Below, in pieces: positions 1-5,572 of a stretch of 8,245 bases of DNA (within the stretch, counting starts at the first letter, position 1; the number at the start of each line of letters is the position of its first letter). The stretch is from an uncultured Clostridium sp. (GTDB taxonomy: Bacteria > Bacillota > Clostridia > Lachnospirales > Lachnospiraceae): the NCBI GenBank assembly GCA_900553925.1, contig USFH01000097.1:1-8245 (forward strand), given 5' to 3'. The translations under genes were made by a program, and so were the position numbers. The notes below the pieces were generated by a model. It did not search any database and was not told where the DNA came from. It saw only the letters and a program-made list of their open reading frames with translations.

Positions 1-1
1 T

Positions 2-49
2 CGCCATCCATGGCTCAGTGGCGGCTTGTTTGAACATCGTGTTCAAACA
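2..49. repeat. Leader inverted repeats, possible intergenic repeat element
   Basis: There are two adjacent dyads. TGTTTGAACA at 27-36 and TGTTCAAACA at 40-49 form a perfect 10-bp inverted repeat with a TCG loop (27-49). Upstream, GCCAT (3-7) pairs with ATGGC (10-14), or alternatively CGCCA (2-6) pairs with TGGCG (19-23). No T-run follows the 27-49 hairpin, so it is not a typical intrinsic terminator. It could be the end of a dispersed intergenic repeat, an RNA leader structure or a protein-binding dyad. The left side is cut by the window edge. The rest of the leader (50-175) is AT-rich, with a perfect CATATATATG palindrome at 123-132, and shows no convincing promoter. Confidence 0.4.
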
Positions 50-189
50 TTGCTGGAAACTTACAGAACATTAAGTACTTCTAAATTCCAAACATATACA
101 TATTTTTAGATATCGATACAGACATATATATGCAAAACCACAGCATATGTTGTAATCGGAAACGCGTATAGATCGAAAGGAGATAAATG

Positions 190-1419
190 ATGACTTTGAA
201 ACAAATCGAGGGCGGCGTAACCGCTGCAAAAGGATATACAACCGCCGGCACAAGAGCCGGAATCAAAAAAGGAAAGACAAACAAGGATATGGCGATGATC
301 TTCTCGGAGAAACCGGCGGTTACCGCAGGAACCTTCACGAAGAACCTTGTCAAGGCGGCTCCGGTGCTCTGGGACAAGAAGGTGACCGATGCCGGTGTGG
401 CACAGGCAGTCGTAATAAATACCGGTATTGCAAATGCATGTACCGGACAGGCGGGCTATGAAAATGCGGCTGAGACAGCAAAGCTGGCCGGCGAGGCTTT
501 AAATATTTCAGCTGATACAGTACTGGTTGCATCGACCGGTGTCATCGGATTTACATTGCCGATGGATGTAATCACAGATGGTGTGAAGAAGCTTTCCGGT
601 ATGCTGAAAAGCGATGTACAGTCCGCACAGGATGCCGCAGAGGCAATTCTTACAACCGATACCCATCCGAAGCAGATCGCCTATGAGACAACAATCGGCG
701 GAAAGACAGTCACATTTGGCGCAATGTGTAAAGGCTCCGGAATGATTCATCCAAACATGGGAACGATGCTTGGATTCATCATGACAGATGCTGCAATCTC
801 GAAGGAACTGCTGGATAAGGCACTGAAGGGTTCCATCGAGGACACATTTAACATGGTATCGGTGGACGGCGATACATCAACGAACGATACCGTACTGGTC
901 ATGGCAAATGGTATGGCAGGCAATCCGGAGATTACGGAAGAAAACGATGATTATGAGGCATTCAAGGAGGCACTGCTTGCAGTGAATACTTACCTTGCGA
1001 AGCAGATTGCCGGTGACGGGGAGGGCGCAAGCCGCCTGTTCGAGGTGCAGGTAACACACGCAAAGGATAAGCAGACTGCCAAGGTACTTGCAAAGTCGAT
1101 CATTACATCAAACCTGACAAAATGTGCAATCTTTGGAAAAGACGCAAACTGGGGACGAATCCTCTGTGCAATGGGATATTCGGGCGCGCAGTTTGATCCG
1201 CTCAAGGTCGATATCGTGATGGCATCCGAGGAGGGAGAGATCACCCTGGTGGAAAATGGTGTGGCAACCGATTTTGACGAGGAGAAGGCAGCCAGGATCT
1301 TATCACCGGACGTTGTAATCGCGAAGGTCGATGTGCGCGATGGTGATGCACAGGCAACTGCATGGGGCTGCGACCTCACATATGATTATGTAAAGATCAA
1401 CGCAGATTACCGCTCATAA
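190..1419 (+). CDS. argJ: Bifunctional ornithine acetyltransferase / N-acetylglutamate synthase ArgJ
   Basis: This enzyme transfers the acetyl group from N-acetylornithine to glutamate, releasing ornithine and recycling acetyl in the cyclic arginine pathway; some members also use acetyl-CoA. The protein is 409 aa, a full family length. Visible family signatures are the N-terminal GGVTAAKGY, NTGIANACTG, the oxyanion-hole STGVIG (T116-G117), CKGSGMIHPNMGTMLGF with the autoproteolytic nucleophile T192, SVDGDTSTNDT, ANWGRIL near residue 320 and the C-terminal INADYRS. Self-cleavage before T192 should give alpha and beta chains. The residue before the nucleophile is Gly, where Ala is commonly seen. 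AAAGGAG at 176-182 lies 7 bases from the ATG at 190 and only 4 from an adjacent ATG at 187, so I prefer 190; both are possible. argB follows after about 118 bases. Whether the enzyme is mono- or bifunctional cannot be told from sequence by eye. Confidence 0.96.
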   Translation: MTLKQIEGGVTAAKGYTTAGTRAGIKKGKTNKDMAMIFSEKPAVTAGTFTKNLVKAAPVLWDKKVTDAGVAQAVVINTGIANACTGQAGYENAAETAKLAGEALNISADTVLVASTGVIGFTLPMDVITDGVKKLSGMLKSDVQSAQDAAEAILTTDTHPKQIAYETTIGGKTVTFGAMCKGSGMIHPNMGTMLGFIMTDAAISKELLDKALKGSIEDTFNMVSVDGDTSTNDTVLVMANGMAGNPEITEENDDYEAFKEALLAVNTYLAKQIAGDGEGASRLFEVQVTHAKDKQTAKVLAKSIITSNLTKCAIFGKDANWGRILCAMGYSGAQFDPLKVDIVMASEEGEITLVENGVATDFDEEKAARILSPDVVIAKVDVRDGDAQATAWGCDLTYDYVKINADYRS

Positions 1420-1537
1420 ATAAGGACAGAACCTGCAAAATATCAGGGATGAACGGGAAGAATAATAGCAGATATAAGTTCCTGTTTCTGCACGATTTGT
1501 GGAGAAGAAAACAACAGGAAAAACGGAGGAAAACAAG

Positions 1538-2428
1538 ATGGTAAATAATGATTCAATGGACATGATTCTTGCGAAAGCGCAGACACTGATCGAGGCGCTT
1601 CCATACATACAGAAATTCAACGGCAAGCGTGTCGTTGTCAAATACGGCGGAAGTGCGATGGTGGATGAGAACCTCAAGTACAACGTCATCAAGGATGTTG
1701 CGCTCCTGAAGCTGATCGGTATGGAGCCGATCATCGTGCATGGCGGCGGCAAGGAGATCAGCGCATGGCTGAAGAAGATCGGCAAAGAATCCGAGTTTGT
1801 AAATGGTCTGCGAGTGACAGATGAGGAGACATTAGATGTCGCAGAGATGGTACTTTCTAAGGTCAACAAGAGCCTTGTATCCATGATGCAGAAGCTTGGA
1901 CTCAAAGCAGTCGGTATCAGCGGTAAGGATTCCGGACTTCTGAAGGTACAGAAGAAGCTTTCCGGTGGCAAAGATATCGGGTATGTCGGCGAGGTCGTAT
2001 CGGCAGATCCTACGATCATTGATACATTAATTGCAAATGATTTCATCCCGGTTATTGCACCAATCGGCATTGGAATTGACGATTATCATGGCTATAACAT
2101 CAATGCGGATGATGCGGCATGTGCAATCGCAACAGCCATCAACGCAGAGAAGCTTGTATTCCTGACCGATATCGAAGGTGTATTCGTAGATCCAACCGAC
2201 AAGTCAACCCTGATCTCCGAGATGGATATCAACGAGGCACAGGAATTTATCGATAGCGGTGTAGTCGGTGGCGGTATGCTTCCGAAGCTTACGAACTGTA
2301 TCGAGGCAATGAAGAATGGTGTTGCGCGCGTCCATATGCTCGATGGCCGTGTAGAGCATTGCCTGCTTCTGGAGTTCTTTACAGAAAAGGGTATTGGTAC
2401 CGCAATTTTGAAGGAGCCATTATTCTAA
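1538..2428 (+). CDS. argB: Acetylglutamate kinase ArgB
   Basis: This cytosolic enzyme phosphorylates N-acetylglutamate with ATP, the second step of arginine synthesis. The protein is 296 aa. It has the amino acid kinase fold signatures: KYGGSAM with the catalytic Lys (K35), the glycine-rich VHGGGKE (about 68-73), the substrate-binding LRVTD (R92), NINADDAA (N189), the nucleotide-site LTDIEGVF, and GMLPKL (K250). An N-terminal helical extension before KYGGSAM (about residues 8-28, AKAQTLIEALPYI) and the C-terminal VHMLDGRVEH segment resemble the arginine-inhibited class of the family, so feedback inhibition by arginine is inferred. GGAGG at 1525-1529 lies 8 bases before ATG 1538 and fixes this start; an in-frame GTG at 1499 has no such site. 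The gene follows argJ on the same strand and ends before a terminator-like hairpin at 2460-2497. argD does not follow, unlike many argCJBD clusters. Confidence 0.96.
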   Translation: MVNNDSMDMILAKAQTLIEALPYIQKFNGKRVVVKYGGSAMVDENLKYNVIKDVALLKLIGMEPIIVHGGGKEISAWLKKIGKESEFVNGLRVTDEETLDVAEMVLSKVNKSLVSMMQKLGLKAVGISGKDSGLLKVQKKLSGGKDIGYVGEVVSADPTIIDTLIANDFIPVIAPIGIGIDDYHGYNINADDAACAIATAINAEKLVFLTDIEGVFVDPTDKSTLISEMDINEAQEFIDSGVVGGGMLPKLTNCIEAMKNGVARVHMLDGRVEHCLLLEFFTEKGIGTAILKEPLF

Positions 2429-2459
2429 GTTGTCCGAATGAAAATGAAATAATTAACAC

Positions 2460-2497
2460 AAACTACCTCTATATATTTGTTTATGGAGGTAGTTTTT
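2460..2497 (+). terminator. Terminator-like hairpin overlapping the next gene's ribosome binding site
   Basis: AAACTACCTC (2460-2469) pairs perfectly with GAGGTAGTTT (2486-2495). The stem extends inward through one T-G wobble (2470/2485) and three further pairs, leaving an 8-base loop at 2474-2481. The descending arm runs into five Ts (2493-2497). This is the form of a rho-independent terminator for argJ-argB. The descending arm also holds GGAGG (2485-2489), the ribosome binding site for the ATG at 2498. If the stem forms, both read-through and translation of the downstream gene would be limited. No clear promoter was found between 2429 and 2497. Confidence 0.7.
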
Positions 2498-2938
2498 ATG
2501 TGGGGAATTATAGTTGCATTGATATCAGGTGCGTTGATGAGTGTGCAAGGGGTATTCAATACAGGAGTGACAAAACAGACGTCGACGTGGCTTGCTTCCG
2601 CGTGGGTGGCATTCTCCGGGTTTGTCGTTGCAATCGCGTTGTGGGCAATCTTCGAACGGAATCAGGCGGGGATATTTTCGCTGGCACAGGTCGATCACAA
2701 ATATATGCTGTTAGGTGGTGCAATCGGCGCATTTATTACATGGACCGTTATCACAGCGATGGCAGGCTTGGGACCGGCGAAGGCGGTACTGCTGATCGTT
2801 ATTTCGCAGCTGCTGATCGCGTACCTGATCGAGCTGTTCGGGCTGTTTGGCGTGGAGAAAGCAGATTTTCAGTGGACAAAACTCGTTGGTATCCTTGTGT
2901 CTGTAGTGGGATTTATCATTTTTCAGTGGGAGAAGTGA
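2498..2938 (+). CDS. YdcZ/DUF606-family small membrane transporter (DMT superfamily)
   Basis: This is a 146-aa, very hydrophobic protein with about five predicted membrane helices (roughly residues 2-20, 31-52, 68-88, 93-116 and 126-143). Length, the N-terminal GIIVALISGALMSVQGVFN and the LGPAKAVLLIVISQLLIAYLI-like fourth helix match the small DUF606/YdcZ group of the drug/metabolite transporter superfamily. Members often work as pairs or homodimers; the substrate is unknown. GGAGG at 2485-2489 is 8 bases from ATG 2498. An upstream in-frame TTG at 2477 would fall in the loop of the hairpin and is unlikely. The ribosome binding site is inside the terminator-like stem. The gene lies between the arginine unit and comEA and has no evident functional link to either. 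Confidence 0.85.
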   Translation: MWGIIVALISGALMSVQGVFNTGVTKQTSTWLASAWVAFSGFVVAIALWAIFERNQAGIFSLAQVDHKYMLLGGAIGAFITWTVITAMAGLGPAKAVLLIVISQLLIAYLIELFGLFGVEKADFQWTKLVGILVSVVGFIIFQWEK

Positions 2939-2960
2939 CTTTTTTTCGTGAAAACGCCTA

Positions 2961-2989
2961 TTGTATTTCGAAGATAAGTTCGGTACAAT
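2961..2989 (+). promoter_or_regulatory. Sigma-A-type promoter for comEA
   Basis: TTGTAT (2961-2966) and TACAAT (2984-2989) are separated by exactly 17 bases. Transcription would start near 2996, giving a leader of about 57 bases before the TTG start of comEA. This makes comEA and the following regulator gene independent of the upstream transporter gene. Confidence 0.65.
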
Positions 2990-3001
2990 GGGTATATGTC
3001 T

Positions 3002-3037
3002 TGATTATGCAATATGGAGTACTGCACTTTGTAATCA
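3002..3037 (+). promoter_or_regulatory. Possible leader hairpin before comEA
   Basis: TGATTA (3002-3007) can pair with TAATCA (3032-3037). Inside it, TGCA (3008-3011) can pair with TGCA (3023-3026), with a 5-base bulge on the right side. The structure ends just before the AAAGGAG ribosome binding site (3039-3045). It may affect translation initiation. It is short and could be chance. Confidence 0.25.
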
Positions 3038-3038
3038 G

Positions 3039-3045
3039 AAAGGAG
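3039..3045 (+). promoter_or_regulatory. Ribosome binding site deciding a TTG start
   Basis: AAAGGAG lies 8 bases before TTG 3054. No ATG in the comEA frame is available here, and starting at this TTG yields a clean lipoprotein signal peptide, so the site decides the start. Confidence 0.75.
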
Positions 3046-3053
3046 TATTTATA

Positions 3054-3782
3054 TTGCATATTTTGAAGAATTTAATCATTGGTATTGGTTGTATGTTTGC
3101 CCTTGCCGGGTGCGGAAGACAGGTGTCCTATGTGTCTCAGGATACGAACACGGGACTTGGTGTGAACGAATTGACAACCGGGGAAATCGGCGTGGATGAC
3201 TTTGCGGAGACACAGGCGGATAGCCCTGCGGATGGGGATTTAACAACACATACGCAGACCGGGATTGGCGCGGACGATCCTGCGGATGAACGAAACGAAC
3301 AGATCGGACAACCGGCGATGGTAGCGGTCTATGTGTGCGGTGCGGTAAAAAATGCGGGTGTGTATTATGTCTCGTCCGAGGCAATCAAAGAGACGGCTGT
3401 GCGCATGGCAGGCGGATTCGACGAGCATGCCGATGTGAATTATGTGAATCTCGCGGAGCCGGTAACTGCCGGGGAACAGATCTATATTCCGACAGAGGAT
3501 GAGACAGCGGAGATTGCATTTCCGCAAGACGGACAGACAGAAAGCACTGCGGGATCGCCCGGGCTGTCTGAAACATCGCAACCGGATGACCGGGTTAATA
3601 TCAATACCGCGGGAAAAGAAGAGTTGATGACGCTGCCGGGAATCGGCGAGAATAAGGCGGAGGCAATTATCGCTTACAGAGAAGCCCAGGGGAAATTCCA
3701 AAGCTCGGAAGAATTGATGAACATTCGCGGAATTAAAGAGGGCGTGTATAATAAAATAAAAGATTTGATTATTGTAGGATGA
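3054..3782 (+). CDS. comEA: ComEA-like DNA-binding competence lipoprotein (SLBB + helix-hairpin-helix)
   Basis: ComEA binds incoming double-stranded DNA at the cell surface and passes it to the ComEC channel. The predicted protein is 242 aa. Residues 1-20 form a signal peptide ending in lipobox LAGC, so it should be lipid-anchored at C20; the Bacillus ComEA is anchored by a membrane helix instead. Residues about 21-88 are an acidic, Thr/Gly-rich linker with three imperfect copies of a TG-x-GV-D/E-like unit. Residues 90-147 match an SLBB domain (AVYVCGAVKNAGVY... to EQIYIPT). A second acidic linker follows. Residues 181-241 form the helix-hairpin-helix domain (VNINTAGKEELMTLPGIG, then NIRGIKEGVYNKI). 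The start is TTG 3054, supported by AAAGGAG at 3039-3045. It has its own promoter at 2961-2989. The response regulator begins 10 bases after its stop, and the start of comEC lies further down, supporting a competence role. Confidence 0.9.
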   Translation: MHILKNLIIGIGCMFALAGCGRQVSYVSQDTNTGLGVNELTTGEIGVDDFAETQADSPADGDLTTHTQTGIGADDPADERNEQIGQPAMVAVYVCGAVKNAGVYYVSSEAIKETAVRMAGGFDEHADVNYVNLAEPVTAGEQIYIPTEDETAEIAFPQDGQTESTAGSPGLSETSQPDDRVNINTAGKEELMTLPGIGENKAEAIIAYREAQGKFQSSEELMNIRGIKEGVYNKIKDLIIVG

Positions 3783-3792
3783 GGTGGAAGAA

Positions 3793-4479
3793 ATGAAGAA
3801 TATTTTGGTGGTAGATGATGAAAAGTCAATCGTGAAGGGCATCAAGTTCAGCCTGGAACAGGATGATATGAAGGTCGACGCCGCATATGACGGAGAGGAA
3901 GCGCTTGCGCTGGCGAAAGCCAATCATTATGATATGATTCTGCTCGACATTATGCTTCCGGGACATAACGGTCTGGAAGTGTGTCGGATGATCCGTGAGT
4001 TTTCGGATGTGCCGATCATTATGCTGACTGCAAAGGGCGAGGATATGGATAAGATCCTCGGACTTGAATACGGCGCAGATGACTACATAACGAAGCCATT
4101 TAATATTCTGGAAGTGAAGGCACGGATGAAAGCAATCTTCCGCCGGAACGGCAAGAGTACATCGGAGCAGGATAACCAGAAGGTGATTGAAACCAAGGGC
4201 TTGAAAATCGATGTGGACAGCCGGCGCGTCTATATTGATGAGAGAGAAGTGAATCTGACAGCGAAGGAGTTTGAGCTTGTATATCTGCTTGTGTCGAACC
4301 CGAACAAGGTTTACTCCAGAGAACAGCTTCTGAAGACAATCTGGGGAGCTTCGTATCCGGGCGATGCTAGAACGGTAGACGTGCACGTGCGTCGTCTGCG
4401 TGAGAAGATTGAGGCAACGCCGGCAGATCCAAAATACATTCACACAAAATGGGGCGTGGGATATTATTTCCACGACTAA
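3793..4479 (+). CDS. OmpR/PhoB-family response regulator
   Basis: This is a 228-aa two-component transcription factor. The receiver domain (about 1-118) has the acidic pair D8-D9, phospho-acceptor D52 in LLDIMLPG, T79 and K101 in ITKPF. The C-terminal winged-helix domain (about 130-227) has the NLTAKEFELVYLL segment, a recognition-helix region RTVDVHVRRLREKI and the end TKWGVGYYF. All key residues are present. ATG 3793 is preceded by an AGGTGG site (3782-3787); a GTG at 3784 is also in frame. It starts 10 bases after comEA and is probably co-transcribed with it. The likely partner kinase is at 5573-7099, separated by a gene on the other strand. The stop overlaps the stop of the adenosine deaminase gene tail to tail (4476-4479), with no space for a normal terminator. 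Targets are unknown; regulation of the surrounding competence or envelope genes is inference. Confidence 0.94.
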   Translation: MKNILVVDDEKSIVKGIKFSLEQDDMKVDAAYDGEEALALAKANHYDMILLDIMLPGHNGLEVCRMIREFSDVPIIMLTAKGEDMDKILGLEYGADDYITKPFNILEVKARMKAIFRRNGKSTSEQDNQKVIETKGLKIDVDSRRVYIDEREVNLTAKEFELVYLLVSNPNKVYSREQLLKTIWGASYPGDARTVDVHVRRLREKIEATPADPKYIHTKWGVGYYFHD

Positions 4480-5444
4480 ATCAGATAGAGTAACTGATCC
4501 TTCAAGGAATCATCAGCAAAGGAGATTTCCACACTGTTCTTATAGAGTGTCCGGAGATCTTCTTTTTTTAGTTCCAGCGAATCCAGACAGAATTGCAATT
4601 CCTTTGTGCAGGTCGTATGGCTGACTGTCCGGTTGTCAGTGTTCACAGTTGCGAGAAGACCATAATCGAGGAATCTGCGAAGTGGATAAGAGGCAGTATC
4701 TGCGGAGGCTTTCGTCTGGAAGTTCGAGGTCGGGCACAGTTCGAAACCAAGGTGTGCTTCTTTGCATGCTTCCATGAGTGCAGAATCCTGGATGGCTGCG
4801 ATTCCGTGTCCGACACGTCTGGCACCATAAGCGAGCGCAAGTTCGACATTCCTGCTTCTGCCACATTCACCGGAATGAATCGTGAAAGGCATACCGATCC
4901 GTTTGGCTTCTGCAAAAAGCGCTTCAAATTCTTCGTTTGGATGACCTGCTTCATCTCCGGCAAGGTCGATGGCGCAGACTCCGGCTCCGAGAAATTCCCT
5001 GGCGCATCGTAATACATGCAAGTTTTGCTCCTGCGTGTGATGCCGCATCGTACACAGAATCAGATTGGTGAAGACTCCGAAACGATCGAATGCCTTCTGG
5101 CAGCCGTAGACGGCTTCCTGAACCACTGAAGACAGGGAAAGACTGCTGTTTACACTGAGCATAGGGGCAAACCGGATTTCCAGGTAGCGTACATTTTCCG
5201 CGGCAGCCTGGCTGACAACATCGACGATCGCTTCGCGGATATGCTGCTTCTCCTGTAAACAGGAGACAGGAAGGTCGAAGCAGGTCAGGTATTCCGCCAG
5301 TGATTGACAGTCCTTTGGCGCACAAAGCCTGGAATCCTCAAGGGTGGACATTCCAAGTGTATTCCTAATAAAAGCCGGACTTAAAGATCCGTCCAAATGG
5401 CAGTGCAGATCGATTTTAGGCATGGAAACGGGTTCAATTTGCAT
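4476..5444 (-). CDS. add: Adenosine deaminase (metallo-dependent hydrolase)
   Basis: This enzyme hydrolyses adenosine or deoxyadenosine to inosine or deoxyinosine plus ammonia (purine salvage, cytosol). The 322-aa protein shows the family metal and active-site motifs in order: DLHCHLDGS (zinc ligands H14, H16), IRFAPM, DLAGDE, TIHSGECG (H190 ligand, catalytic E193), RVGHGI (H213), LCPTSN, and VNTDNRTVS (D270 ligand). In the classical enzyme an Asp follows this ligand; here it is N271, a change I believe is frequent in Firmicute members, so substrate preference is less certain. ATG 5444 is 8 bases after AGGAGG (complement of 5453-5458), and a promoter is at 5474-5502. It lies opposite to its neighbours, between a response regulator and its likely kinase, which suggests insertion of the gene into a formerly continuous operon. 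Adenosine deaminase-like or adenine deaminase activity is the alternative. Confidence 0.88.
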   Translation of the reverse strand: MQIEPVSMPKIDLHCHLDGSLSPAFIRNTLGMSTLEDSRLCAPKDCQSLAEYLTCFDLPVSCLQEKQHIREAIVDVVSQAAAENVRYLEIRFAPMLSVNSSLSLSSVVQEAVYGCQKAFDRFGVFTNLILCTMRHHTQEQNLHVLRCAREFLGAGVCAIDLAGDEAGHPNEEFEALFAEAKRIGMPFTIHSGECGRSRNVELALAYGARRVGHGIAAIQDSALMEACKEAHLGFELCPTSNFQTKASADTASYPLRRFLDYGLLATVNTDNRTVSHTTCTKELQFCLDSLELKKEDLRTLYKNSVEISFADDSLKDQLLYLI

Positions 5445-5473
5445 AGTGGCAACCTCCTGATAATATTAAGTTC

Positions 5474-5502
5474 ATGATAGCAAGTTCGGGCAGAATGTAC
5501 AA
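5474..5502 (-). promoter_or_regulatory. Sigma-A-type promoter for the adenosine deaminase gene
   Basis: On the minus strand TTGTAC (5502-5497) and TATCAT (5479-5474) are separated by 17 bases. The expected start of transcription is near 5467, about 20 bases before the ATG-proximal AGGAGG. Its -35 box is only 5 bases from the -35 box of the divergent kinase promoter. Confidence 0.6.
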
Positions 5503-5507
5503 GTGTC

Positions 5508-5536
5508 TTGAAGCAAAAGTTTGGGTGTGGTATAGT
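5508..5536 (+). promoter_or_regulatory. Sigma-A-type promoter for the histidine kinase operon
   Basis: TTGAAG (5508-5513) and TATAGT (5531-5536) are separated by 17 bases. Transcription should start near 5543, roughly 30 bases before the GTG start of the kinase. It would drive kinase, GerMN lipoprotein and comEC. A small CAAG-TGT-CTTG dyad (5500-5510) lies between the two divergent -35 boxes. Confidence 0.6.
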
Positions 5537-5572
5537 AAAATATATTTTATATAAGGATGGATTTATACAACT

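Noticed and set aside
2..121. Open frame in the first 120 bases as the end of an upstream gene such as argC
   Set aside because: The translated peptide does not resemble an ArgC C-terminus and the region is dominated by inverted repeats.
91..140. ArgR operator upstream of argJ
   Set aside because: The AT-rich stretch around 115-136 matches the Bacillus-type ARG box only weakly (about 11 of 18 positions), which is not enough in AT-rich DNA.
1468..1491. GCAGA/TCTGC hairpin between argJ and argB as an attenuator
   Set aside because: It is a 5-bp stem with a 14-base loop and no T-run; chance is the better explanation.
1414..2070. Long open frame antisense to argB
   Set aside because: It is the mirror of a highly conserved gene, has no ribosome site or recognisable protein character, and is best seen as a codon-bias shadow. 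The same applies to long antisense frames over comEA (3240-3923) and the regulator (3826-4473).
2940..2946. Seven-T run directly after the transporter stop as a terminator
   Set aside because: No stable G/C stem precedes it; only 3-4-bp pairings are available, and the TTTTC/GAAAA dyad that follows has a 2-base loop.
4455..4474. CGTGG/CCACG hairpin as a shared terminator between the convergent genes
   Set aside because: The stem has only 5 bp, lies inside regulator coding sequence, and has no proper T-run on either strand.
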